A stretch of 64,000 nt of DNA from DASSBQ01 sp040981125 (GTDB taxonomy: Bacteria > Nitrospirota > Nitrospiria > Nitrospirales > Nitrospiraceae), in contig JANRMQ010000001.1 of assembly GCA_040981125.1 (NCBI GenBank), positions 1-64,000 on the forward strand. Reading direction: 5' to 3'. This document shows positions 32,351-41,311 of the stretch, one piece after another. Position 1 is the first letter of the stretch; the number at the start of each line of letters is the position of its first letter. Position numbers and translations under genes: made by a program. Below the pieces are notes generated by a model, which did not search any database, was not told the origin of the DNA, and saw only the letters and a program-made list of their open reading frames with translations.

Positions 32351-35300
32351 GATCGGATACGATCACGGAATCCTTGGCCGCAATCCGCTGCTCCAACTCG
32401 TCCAGGCCGTCATAGGACGGATCCAACGCCCGTAGCCGATCATATTCCTGGCGGGCCCGATCCAGTCGCTCCACCCGTACCAAGACGCCGCACAAAGCAA
32501 ATCGCGCCCCGAGGTCGGCAGGATTCCTTGCCAGGTATGTCGTGAGTCGATCACTCAGTTCGTCCCACCGTGCCAGCAACGTGCCGGCGCGGATCAACCA
32601 ATGTATCGCCTCGGCGTCATCCGGCTCGTCCTCCAACAGCGTGCTGAGGGCCGTCCATGCCTTTGCCGGCTGGTGCAGACCGAGCGCCGACATCGCGATG
32701 CCCAATCGCGCTTTCCGTGCATCCGCGTGATGGCGTAACGCCTGCTCAAACGCCGTCCCCGCTTCGGCATAGGATTCCCGCTGCATGGCCGCGATGCCGA
32801 GCACGAGCAGACCTTCGCCATGCTCCGGATGTTTTGTGAACAACCGTTGTAGGTGCTCATCCGCCTGGCCGAGTGCTCCCCTCTCGACCGCCGATTTCGC
32901 GAGCGCCACGCGAGCGTCCGGATCCTCCTCCATCTGGAGTACCCGTCCCCAAAAGGGTTCGGCCAATCCATGCCGCCCCACGCACCGGCACACGAAGGCC
33001 GCCCAACGCAGCACCCAAACATCGGCCGGCCACTGATCCGGCCGGACGAGCCACGCCGTGACCGTCTCCATGTCCTCCCGTTGAGACGCGCGCTGCACCG
33101 TGGCAACGATGTTCCATTGCGCCTGCACGGCCGGATCGCTGAACTGCTCGAGTCGGCTTCGCAGCAGGCCGCCGTCGTTGTAATAGCGAAGCGCATACCC
33201 GTCCGCATGATGAATCGCATCCTCGTCGGTCACACTCCATTTATGGGCCCACCGTTGGACAAGCCGTTTGGCATTGTCCTTATCATGCGCCTTGCGACCC
33301 GGCGTCTGACTTTCGAGATGATAGAGCACGCTATCCGGCCGGTAGATGAGCTGCCAACCCTGTTCGCGAATCTTCAAGCACAGGTCCACATCCTCGAACC
33401 CATTGCGATAGCCCTCGTCGAAACCGCCGACCGATTCGAACACCTCACGGCGCACCAGCATGCAGGCCGCGGTGATGGACTGAAATTCCCGCCGCCGATT
33501 CACGCACGGCGCGTCGGCCGGCAGGCCGCTGTACACGTGATAGGGCGTGAACCAGACGCGCGAGAAGGCCACGCCGGCATGTTGAATCGTGCCGTTCTCA
33601 TAGAGCAACTTGCTGCCGACGACCGCCGCCCTACTATTCTGTTCGACTTCCTCAATGAGCGGCATCAGCCAATCGGTCAAGGGAATCGTGTCGTTGTTCA
33701 AGAAGAGCAGATACTTGCCGCGAGCCGCCCGCGCGCCTTGATTGCACGCCTTCGCGAATCCGAGGTTCTCCCGATTGCTGATGATTTGAACGTCGCCGCC
33801 CAATCCGGCAAGGAAGCCCGGCGTGCCATCGGTCGAATGGTTGTCCACGACGATGACTTCGTACTCCACTCCCCGCGTCACCTGTGCCAATTTGCTCAGA
33901 CATTGGCTGGTCAGCTCCATCTTGTTGAAGACCGGAATGATGATCGAGACGTCGAACTGCGCGGCCGGCCGAGACGCGACCGTCGCGGAAGCCGGCCGAT
34001 GACCGTCACCCGCCGCCGAGGCTTCCCATACGCCCTGATGATAGGCCTTCGTCAGCAGGAGCCCATACAGCGGGTAGAGCACCGATTTCGCATACCAGTG
34101 GTCCAGGGTCGTCTGATGGACGCGGAGTTGCGCCAGGTATTCGAGCTTCGGCTTTTCCAATTCACGCAGACCGTTCAGCAAACCTTGTCCGATCTCGGCT
34201 GTGGACGGGTGACCGGTCTGCAACACTTCCCCGATGCCCAACAGGAGCCGATCGAGGGCCGGATGTTTACGGGCCAGCAGCACCGCCATGTTGCCCGCCT
34301 TCCGCTGGCGTTCGATGAATCCCTCCACCGTCATTTCGTGGTGATGGCAGGTCACGGCAAGAGCATTGTAATGAAGCTGCATGCCCTGCTTGGCCAGCCG
34401 GTATCCCAGTTCAGTGTCGTCGTATGCGGGATAGGTGAAGTCGGTATCGAACAGGACCGGTTGCCTCAGAAGAAATCCGCGTTTGAGCGACACGTTGCTC
34501 GTGTAGAACAATCGAAAGTCCGCCTTCCCGTTTTTCACCTCATGAAAGGCGAATTGCTGCCCACCCTCGGGCGAGACAAGGTACCGCATGAATGGGGTGA
34601 CGGTGATTTCGGGAGACCAGTCGATGAACCCGAGCATCGCGTCGGTCTCGGCGGGTTGCTGCCGATGAAACGCCAGATGCGCCTCAAGAAACCGGGGCTC
34701 GGGCACCATATCGTCGCCCGTGATCACGACGACAGACCCCTTCGCCGCTTGGATGCCGCGGTTGCGGGCAGCATTGGCTCCCTCATGCGATTGGGATTCG
34801 AGGCGGAGGCTGAATGACGATTTGAAGCGACGGACCATATCGGCCGTCTCGTCGTTTGATCCGTCATCCACGACGATCACTTCGAACTGATCATGGGCCA
34901 GCGTTTGGGATGCGAAGGCCAGGAGCGTCTTTCTCAGAATTGCGCGGCGGTTATACGTGGGGATCACGACGCTTAGGGCGCACATTGCCGGTCCAGCGCC
35001 CACACGATCGGATGACATGGCGAACGCCTCCGGACGGCGCCGCTGTCCTTCCAAGACCTTGCGTTGCCGCATCAAGGCTTGCATCTGCGCCATGGGCTGC
35101 TCCAGCCGATAGGCCCACCGAAGCAGCCGCTCATAGTGCTGGGTGGCTTGGTCCTGTGACGGCCCCCCCGGGCGGTTCGCTCGGCTGAGGATAGCGAAGC
35201 CCTCTTCGAGAAAGCGTTTGCCGGCGATCATTTCGTCCCGGGATAGATGCGGCGTATGCATCGGCACCTGGTGCCCGCCGTAATCTTTCCATTGGAAAGA

Positions 35301-36506
35301 ATCGATCCATCCTTCCCGCACGCCCTGTTCATACAGCGGGGTTCCGGGATACGGCGTGATGATCGTCACGCCGATCGTGTCCGGTTCATACCGGCCGATC
35401 AGTTCATACGTATCCACGATCGATTCCCTCGTGTCCCGCGGCAATCCGACGATCAGCAGGAAGTGCAAGCGGATGCCGAGTTGCCTGGTCTTGTCCCGCA
35501 GATGGGACAATTTGGGAATCGTCAATCCCTTCTTCCCATCCCGATGGTGCATCGTCTGTTCATCGCCCGACTCGACGCCGATCAGAATCCCGACGCAGCC
35601 GGCGGCGCGCATTTTGTCGAGCACCGTATCGCCGAGGCAATCGACCCGCGTCTCGCAGACCCATTCCAATCGCCAGCCGGCGGCCATGATCAGATCACAC
35701 AGGGTAATGATCCGCTCCTGATTGAGCGTAAAGGTGGCATCGCGGAAATAGATTTTCGTGAGATGATGGCGCTCGACAATGTCACGCAGCTCCGCCGCGA
35801 TCCGCTCCGGCGACATGGCGCGCCACTTCACTCCTTCGACCAGCGGATAAGGACAGTAAAATCCGCAGGGATAGGGACAGCCCCGGCTGGTTTGAACCGT
35901 CGCCACCGGACTTCCCAAGAGCGGGTAACAATAGCGATCGTTCGGCAACAAATCTCGGGCCGCAAACGGCAGCGCGTTCAGATCCCGAACCGGCTCGCCT
36001 TCGTCACTTCGGAACCGAGGCCCTCCCTCCTCCATGTCGAGCCACGCCGTGCCGCTTCTGCTCCGCCCCTCTACCAACTCCACGATGTTGAGGTCGGCTT
36101 CCCCGTGAATGACCAGATCGGCGCCGCTCTTGACGAGCAATGCCTGGAGCACGTCATGATCCCGCGCCAGCGTCTTGCCGACAATCCTGGCATCCGGATA
36201 CGCGCGCCGAAGCGCCGCCAGGAATGCCGCGTCCTGGTCCAGCGTTGGCAACGACACAGAGGCGATGATCACATCCCATTGCGCGCCTTGCAGTTTCGCC
36301 AGCACCCCCGCTTGATCCAATCCCAATGGATCCGCGTCGATCAACTCCACATGGTGATCCGCCTGCCGCAGGCTCGCCGCCATGATCGCCAAGTCCAACG
36401 GGGGGAGGAGCATGTGGCTGCTGCCGTCGAAACCGAGGCCGCCGGCCATACTTCGACTCACCGGCCTGGTTGTCAGGGATGGGCTGTTGATTACTACGAT
36501 ATGCAT
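32340..36506 (-). CDS. B12-binding radical SAM / double GT2 / TPR fusion protein
   Basis: This 1388-residue protein has four parts: (a) a cobalamin-binding-like domain, about 1-150; (b) a radical SAM domain, about 195-430, whose cluster motif reads RGCPYPCGFYCPYP, with Cys at 210, 214 and 218 (CX3CX3C instead of CX3CX2C); (c) two family-2 glycosyltransferase domains, about 510-720 (SVVIPTYNRR, VVDDGSNDE, GDDMVPE) and about 850-1090 (SIIIPVFNKME, VVDNHSTDGT, FLNNDTIP); (d) TPR-like repeats, about 1150-1370. It could modify and attach sugars to flagellin or a surface glycan. Its start overlaps the second radical SAM gene by 13 bases. Confidence 0.88.
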   Translation of the reverse strand: MHIVVINSPSLTTRPVSRSMAGGLGFDGSSHMLLPPLDLAIMAASLRQADHHVELIDADPLGLDQAGVLAKLQGAQWDVIIASVSLPTLDQDAAFLAALRRAYPDARIVGKTLARDHDVLQALLVKSGADLVIHGEADLNIVELVEGRSRSGTAWLDMEEGGPRFRSDEGEPVRDLNALPFAARDLLPNDRYCYPLLGSPVATVQTSRGCPYPCGFYCPYPLVEGVKWRAMSPERIAAELRDIVERHHLTKIYFRDATFTLNQERIITLCDLIMAAGWRLEWVCETRVDCLGDTVLDKMRAAGCVGILIGVESGDEQTMHHRDGKKGLTIPKLSHLRDKTRQLGIRLHFLLIVGLPRDTRESIVDTYELIGRYEPDTIGVTIITPYPGTPLYEQGVREGWIDSFQWKDYGGHQVPMHTPHLSRDEMIAGKRFLEEGFAILSRANRPGGPSQDQATQHYERLLRWAYRLEQPMAQMQALMRQRKVLEGQRRRPEAFAMSSDRVGAGPAMCALSVVIPTYNRRAILRKTLLAFASQTLAHDQFEVIVVDDGSNDETADMVRRFKSSFSLRLESQSHEGANAARNRGIQAAKGSVVVITGDDMVPEPRFLEAHLAFHRQQPAETDAMLGFIDWSPEITVTPFMRYLVSPEGGQQFAFHEVKNGKADFRLFYTSNVSLKRGFLLRQPVLFDTDFTYPAYDDTELGYRLAKQGMQLHYNALAVTCHHHEMTVEGFIERQRKAGNMAVLLARKHPALDRLLLGIGEVLQTGHPSTAEIGQGLLNGLRELEKPKLEYLAQLRVHQTTLDHWYAKSVLYPLYGLLLTKAYHQGVWEASAAGDGHRPASATVASRPAAQFDVSIIIPVFNKMELTSQCLSKLAQVTRGVEYEVIVVDNHSTDGTPGFLAGLGGDVQIISNRENLGFAKACNQGARAARGKYLLFLNNDTIPLTDWLMPLIEEVEQNSRAAVVGSKLLYENGTIQHAGVAFSRVWFTPYHVYSGLPADAPCVNRRREFQSITAACMLVRREVFESVGGFDEGYRNGFEDVDLCLKIREQGWQLIYRPDSVLYHLESQTPGRKAHDKDNAKRLVQRWAHKWSVTDEDAIHHADGYALRYYNDGGLLRSRLEQFSDPAVQAQWNIVATVQRASQREDMETVTAWLVRPDQWPADVWVLRWAAFVCRCVGRHGLAEPFWGRVLQMEEDPDARVALAKSAVERGALGQADEHLQRLFTKHPEHGEGLLVLGIAAMQRESYAEAGTAFEQALRHHADARKARLGIAMSALGLHQPAKAWTALSTLLEDEPDDAEAIHWLIRAGTLLARWDELSDRLTTYLARNPADLGARFALCGVLVRVERLDRARQEYDRLRALDPSYDGLDELEQRIAAKDSVIVSDHAA

Positions 36507-37831
36507 GCGGACTCCTGAGATTTTACCGGCAGGTTGCCGAGCGCCAGCAGCGCAGATTCCGTCCCGCCCTGGTGAGCCAACTGAATCGCCTTGTTCAGCC
36601 AGTCATAATCCAGATCTTTAAGCTTCGCTTCGTTGGGAGTACGACAGGAACCGTTGAACGGATCCACCATCGTCAGTCCTTTGCGCTCCACTTCTTTGGC
36701 GATATTGCTGCCGGGCGTCGGGGTAAAGAAGCTCGTGCTCAAATGAGTCGGTTTGATTTTCCAAACCATCCGGACTGTCTCCATCACTTCCGATCTAGTC
36801 TCCGTCGGCGCGCCGAACATGATGTTGGCCCACACTTTCACGCCATAGTCCCGGCAGATCTCCGCGGCGCGAAGGTTTTCCTCCACCGTCGTTTCTTTCT
36901 CGAACATATCGAGGATTCGCTGGCTGCCGCTTTCAAACCCGATCATCGCCCAAGCGAGGCCGGACTCCGCCATCTCTTTGACCACGTCGGGATACCGGCA
37001 CATGAGGTCCGCCCGCATCTGGCAGATATAGGGCTCGGTGAAGCCGGCGGCTCGATACTGCCGGCAGAATTCTCTCGTCCACCGGTGATTGATGAAAAAC
37101 AGATCGTCGTGCGCCATCCAGCTTCGGAACCGAAACCGTTCTCTGAGCAAGCGCAGTTCGTCGATGACATTCTGCTGGCTGCGCATTTTGACGCGATTCC
37201 CGAACACGGCTCGTTCGGCAGGCTGGCAGAAGTTGCATTTAAACGGGCACCCGCGCCCCGCATTGGTCGTCACAAACGGCGTGGGCATCCCCGGCGCCAT
37301 CGGCATGGCCAACTCGCCGGTCATGTCGAAGAGATCGCGGTCAATCCATGGAATGTCGTCCAAGACCGGTCCTTCGCCGACGATGATCCGGTCCGCCGGT
37401 TGTCCTGCCTCCAGCTTGTCGAGCAGGACGGGAAAGCTCAGCTCCCCTTCCTGCGTGATGATATGGTCGATCAGTTGATTGGCCGCGACCTGTTGAGTCT
37501 GAATGGTCGCATGAACGCCGCCCAAGACGACGATGGCGTCTTCCCGTTCTTCCTTCACGATCCTGATCGCGCGCACGGCATCCGGATAATGCAGGCTCCA
37601 AGACGTGATGCCCCAGACCTTCGACGTCCGGGCGCGCACTTCATCACGGAAATGATCCCAATTCTTCAGCCGCCGCAGATCGATCAGATCGACCTGGTGT
37701 CCTCGCGCCTTCGCCGCAGCGCTGATCGAGGCAAGGCCGTGATCGATGAAGTTGGCCTCCACAGTCGGCTTCTTTCTGTAACTGTCGAAGCCGGGAAGCG
37801 CGATACCGGGAAAAATCAATGTCACACGCAT
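36494..37831 (-). CDS. B12-binding-domain radical SAM protein
   Basis: This 445-residue protein starts at MRVTLIFPGIALPGF with AGGAGG five bases upstream. The N-terminal cobalamin-binding-type Rossmann domain (HGLASISAAAKARGHQVDLIDLR, IVVLGGVHATIQT) precedes a radical SAM barrel with the canonical cluster motif GRGCPFKCNFC. Members use a 4Fe-4S cluster, SAM and often cobalamin for methylations or rearrangements at unactivated carbons. The neighbours suggest a sugar or glycan precursor as substrate. It follows the epimerase gene by 14 bases. Confidence 0.88.
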   Translation of the reverse strand: MRVTLIFPGIALPGFDSYRKKPTVEANFIDHGLASISAAAKARGHQVDLIDLRRLKNWDHFRDEVRARTSKVWGITSWSLHYPDAVRAIRIVKEEREDAIVVLGGVHATIQTQQVAANQLIDHIITQEGELSFPVLLDKLEAGQPADRIIVGEGPVLDDIPWIDRDLFDMTGELAMPMAPGMPTPFVTTNAGRGCPFKCNFCQPAERAVFGNRVKMRSQQNVIDELRLLRERFRFRSWMAHDDLFFINHRWTREFCRQYRAAGFTEPYICQMRADLMCRYPDVVKEMAESGLAWAMIGFESGSQRILDMFEKETTVEENLRAAEICRDYGVKVWANIMFGAPTETRSEVMETVRMVWKIKPTHLSTSFFTPTPGSNIAKEVERKGLTMVDPFNGSCRTPNEAKLKDLDYDWLNKAIQLAHQGGTESALLALGNLPVKSQESACIS

Positions 37832-37845
37832 GCCAGCCTCCTGGT

Positions 37846-38874
37846 TTACGCGCCCTGTGAGCAGGACGATTCCGCGAGACCGCGCGTCCCCCAATACCAT
37901 TGCAGCGTGGAAGCCAGGCCACGGCTGAGCGGCCACCCCACATAGGGACCGATCGCGTCTCGCAATTTGCCGTTGTCATAACAACGGTGGCAATGCAGCC
38001 GATCCCCCATCAGCACATAGGCAAAATCCGCCGGCAGGGACGGCGCCGGCGTTGGAAAAGCAGCTGCCGGTTCGGCAAGCGCGTGCAATTCGCGAGTCAA
38101 ATCCAACAGCCCGGCGACCTTTCCGACGTAGTCTTCAATCGTGACCGTTTCCTCGCCGGTTATGTTGTACAAGCCCGTCAAATTTCCTTCGATTGCCCGC
38201 GCCATCCCGTTGACGAGGTCGGTCACATAGAGCGGTTGCAGGCGGCGCCGGCGGAGTTGCGGCCAGGCCTGCCGAACAGAGTCGTGATTGAGCAAAGCAA
38301 GCAAGGTCGGCTCGAGCAGCCACGCGCTTCCGGGACCATAGATATTTCCAATGCGCAAGACCAAGAGGGACATTCCCGTCGCCCGTCCCCATTCAGCGGC
38401 GGCTTCTTCCGCCTTCAGTTTTGACCGCCCATAGTCGGACACCGGCCGGCACGCCATCCCTTCCGGCAGCAGACCTTCTTCGTCGGATCCCAACCCCTGC
38501 GCCTCGATACTGCTGGCCACGGTGACATGGGAAGCCTCGATCGCCCGCGCCAAATCGAGCGCCCGCTTGGTGCCCTCCACATTGGCAGCCCAAAGTCCGG
38601 GCCCATTGACCGACACATCGGCCGCCAGATGAATTAAGGGTCGGCCGCGAGGAAGATCCGAGGAGGCCGGAACTCCGTCCGATCGGGACAGATCGCAGGG
38701 AATGACCGTGGCGCCTTGCCGCGCCAATCGCTGTGCGTTCGGACTGTCGGCATGCCGGGTCAGAATCGTAACCTTGCTGCCGCCCGCAAGAAATTTCGCG
38801 GATAGCTGCGAGCCAATGAACCCGGCTCCGCCGGTGATAACAACATGGCGCTGCTTCGCTCGTCCTATCTCCAT
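37846..38874 (-). CDS. NAD-dependent epimerase/dehydratase
   Basis: This 342-residue extended SDR protein has the intact motif ITGGAGFIGSQL for NAD(P), and the active-site pair YGRSKLKAEE. Other family marks are ASSIEAQGLG and LRIGNIYGPGSAW. It likely makes or changes a nucleotide-sugar for the adjacent glycosyltransferases. Unlike the fucose-synthase homologue at 1.8 kb, its catalytic motifs are complete. It is the first gene of the glycan operon. Confidence 0.87.
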   Translation of the reverse strand: MEIGRAKQRHVVITGGAGFIGSQLSAKFLAGGSKVTILTRHADSPNAQRLARQGATVIPCDLSRSDGVPASSDLPRGRPLIHLAADVSVNGPGLWAANVEGTKRALDLARAIEASHVTVASSIEAQGLGSDEEGLLPEGMACRPVSDYGRSKLKAEEAAAEWGRATGMSLLVLRIGNIYGPGSAWLLEPTLLALLNHDSVRQAWPQLRRRRLQPLYVTDLVNGMARAIEGNLTGLYNITGEETVTIEDYVGKVAGLLDLTRELHALAEPAAAFPTPAPSLPADFAYVLMGDRLHCHRCYDNGKLRDAIGPYVGWPLSRGLASTLQWYWGTRGLAESSCSQGA

Positions 38875-39116
38875 GACCTATTCATCCTTCAAGCGCAGTT
38901 GGCGATCGCTTTGCCCCCTTTCCACATAGCAAGACTCACGCCATTGATTGCGCGGACCAGACCTTCACACGTGATGCAATTGCAGCTGCCCGCAAGAGGC
39001 TGTGATCAACCATTTTCACCGATGGGGAAAAAATTGCCGGGTGACTAGGCAACTCGATCAACCGCCGGAGCGATCTTGCCGCACAGCGCCGACGGCGGCG
39101 CTCGTCCAAAGCACCG

Positions 39117-39821
39117 TCACAGCGCGGACTTCTGCAAGATGCAACATTCGATGGCCTTCCGCACCGTCCCTCCCCAGCCGCGATATTCGATGAACTCGCT
39201 TCCGGTGAAGACAAATTCGATGCCGATCTCGATGCGGTCGGGAAAGTCGGTCACGTTCTTGACGATGCCGGTCAGATTGGAGATATGGCCGACTCCCCTG
39301 AGCTCAAATTCCAGCCGCACGCTTGCACCCTGAGGCCACGTCGTCCTTCCGCTCCGGACTTCCACACAACAGCCGGTCAAACTCAAGTCATGCATCATGG
39401 CGCCGACGGCACGTGGTTTCACGGCGGATCCGAACGGTGCGCAATCTTCAATGTTGATCAGGAGCGGCTCCTTCAGTGAAACCCGCGCATGCTTGCGCAG
39501 GGCCACTTCCTCAACGCTCTCCGGAAAGGCGAGGAAGAGAAACGGGAACGGCTGAAGTTGTTGGTCTCGGACGACGCTCGGATAACCGATGAATCGACCA
39601 TCGAACAGGTATCGCACCAGACAGGACTCATTGATCCGGCATGCGACCGGCTGCCCGAGATGATACGGCCACTCGCAGATCAACCAATCTCCCCTCTTCC
39701 AGCCCAACAGGGACGATCCGTACTGAGCATGGCTGAGCTGATCTCCAAAACATAATTGGAGCGGCAGCCCCACGGACAGGAAGGAGGCCGAAAGAGGAAC
39801 GGAAGGTCCTTGATCAGCCAT
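39117..39821 (-). CDS. PilZ-domain flagellar-brake-like protein
   Basis: This 234-residue protein has an N-terminal YcgR-like domain (about 1-100, including GSSLLGWKRGDWLICEWP) and a C-terminal PilZ domain (about 105-230). The PilZ part has RKHARVSLKEPL, the RxxxR motif, and HDLSLTGCCVEV, the D-x-S-x-x-G motif, both used for c-di-GMP binding. This architecture matches motor brakes that slow flagellar rotation at high c-di-GMP. It lies between the glycan island and the HD-GYP gene. Confidence 0.88.
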   Translation of the reverse strand: MADQGPSVPLSASFLSVGLPLQLCFGDQLSHAQYGSSLLGWKRGDWLICEWPYHLGQPVACRINESCLVRYLFDGRFIGYPSVVRDQQLQPFPFLFLAFPESVEEVALRKHARVSLKEPLLINIEDCAPFGSAVKPRAVGAMMHDLSLTGCCVEVRSGRTTWPQGASVRLEFELRGVGHISNLTGIVKNVTDFPDRIEIGIEFVFTGSEFIEYRGWGGTVRKAIECCILQKSAL

Positions 39822-40048
39822 ACGAGCCGTTAACGACAGACATGAACGTGCACGAACCGCATCTGATGAGCTTCATCGGCCACTCAGGAAATATTCTTGA
39901 GCCGCACCCTCGAAAATGTTCGATGAAACGGACGAGTTAAGAAGCCGCGTCAACGATCCGATACTTGTGGTACACGACATCAGGCGCATGCAAAGGGCTA
40001 TCCGAACGACGTGCGCCACGACCTTTCCATGACTTTTCAAAGGATTCC

Positions 40049-41311
40049 ATGGCCGGCACAAAACGCATCGGCATCGGGTCTTTAAAACCGGGCATGTTCG
40101 TCGTAGGGATGGATCAGCCCTGGTACAAGACCCCCTTCCTCTTCCATAAGCGACTGGTCGGCAGCGACGATGACATCAACCTGCTCCGCCGCCACGGCAT
40201 CCAGGAGGTCCTGATCGATACGACAAAGGGATTGGATCTGGATGAACCCGCTGCGGCTCCCCCGTCGGTTCCCGCGCCGACCGGGCCTCCGAAAGAAGAG
40301 CCTGGACCTGCCGTTCTCTCCGAATCCGAGCGAGCCGGTCAAAAGGCCAAAGCGGCTCACTCGGCCTACGCAGAAGCCATAAAAGCGCTGGATCGAGTGC
40401 TCGATGACTTGGAAGGCGGAAATCCGGCCGCCATATCGAATGTCAAAAAGGCTGTCGGCACCATCCTGGCGCGGATCATGGATCATCCACAATCAATGCT
40501 GACCCAGTTCTGTATCCAGAAAATGCAGGAATTCGACCGGACGCTGGCGTCTCACGCCATGGATGTCGGTGTGCTCTCGATGATTATTGGGCACGAGATG
40601 CGATACGGACCGAACGATCAGGAAGATCTCGGGATCGGAGCCATGCTGCATGACGTCGGATACTTACGCCTGCCCCGCAATTTGTATCGTAAGGGACGGG
40701 AGCTCAGCACGCATGAACACAGCCTGATGCAACAGCATCCTCAATTGGCCGTCACGGCGATCACGCAGGCTATGGCCGGCTCCATTTCGGAGACGACACG
40801 CCGGATTATTATCGAGCATCATGAACGAGTGGACGGGAGCGGCTTTCCGCAAGGTCTGCGCGGGGATGCCGTGCTCGGCTTGAGCCAATTGGTCGGCCTG
40901 GTCGATACGTACGACGGGATGGTCAGTTGGCGAACCGAACAGGCGCCGATGCTTCCTCACGACGCCATCCGGCAGTTGTTCGTGCTCGGAGAAAAAGGCC
41001 GCTTCGACAAGGCCTTGGTCGAAATCACGATCAAAGCCTTGGGCGTGTACCCCATCGGCAGCTTGATCAGGCTCAACACCGGCGAAAGGGCCATTGTGAT
41101 CGGCATTCATCCCGAGCATCGGTTGAAACCGACGGTAAAGATCGTCACGGGACCGCAAGGCGAGCAGTACGGCGAGCCGCTCACCGTCGATCTGGCCATG
41201 GCGGAGCCGGGCCGGCCGGTGCGAACCATTCTGCGGGCCCTGGATCCCCGACAGGAACAAGTACGGGTGTCCGACTATTTCGATCCCGCCTGCGAGGGAG
41301 TTCCTCGGTGA
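40049..41311 (+). CDS. HD-GYP domain c-di-GMP phosphodiesterase-like protein
   Basis: This 420-residue protein starts at MAGTKRIGIGSLK with AAAGGA upstream. The N-terminal DUF3391 domain (about 1-125) is followed by an HD-GYP domain (about 150-330) with GAMLHDVGYLRLP, IIEHHERVDGSGFPQGL and LSQLVGLVDTYDGM. The metal ligands are present, and GYP reads GFP, a common variant. It should hydrolyse c-di-GMP. Its stop overlaps the start of the hybrid kinase gene, so the two form an operon; the nearby PilZ protein is a likely reader of the signal. Confidence 0.9.
   Translation: MAGTKRIGIGSLKPGMFVVGMDQPWYKTPFLFHKRLVGSDDDINLLRRHGIQEVLIDTTKGLDLDEPAAAPPSVPAPTGPPKEEPGPAVLSESERAGQKAKAAHSAYAEAIKALDRVLDDLEGGNPAAISNVKKAVGTILARIMDHPQSMLTQFCIQKMQEFDRTLASHAMDVGVLSMIIGHEMRYGPNDQEDLGIGAMLHDVGYLRLPRNLYRKGRELSTHEHSLMQQHPQLAVTAITQAMAGSISETTRRIIIEHHERVDGSGFPQGLRGDAVLGLSQLVGLVDTYDGMVSWRTEQAPMLPHDAIRQLFVLGEKGRFDKALVEITIKALGVYPIGSLIRLNTGERAIVIGIHPEHRLKPTVKIVTGPQGEQYGEPLTVDLAMAEPGRPVRTILRALDPRQEQVRVSDYFDPACEGVPR

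Noticed and set aside
32853..34817. A 654-codon open frame on the plus strand
   Set aside because: It lies fully antisense to the radical SAM/GT fusion gene, has Arg/His/Pro-rich shadow composition and no domain.
39936..39965. Possible sigma-28 site before the HD-GYP gene (TTAAGAAG and TCCGATAC)
   Set aside because: The match to both boxes is weak and the distance to the start codon is long, so it was not listed as a promoter.
40927..41307. Extension of the hybrid kinase 127 codons upstream
   Set aside because: That part is a shadow of the HD-GYP gene. The GTG at 41308 with GAGGGAG upstream gives a normal start and a stop-start overlap.
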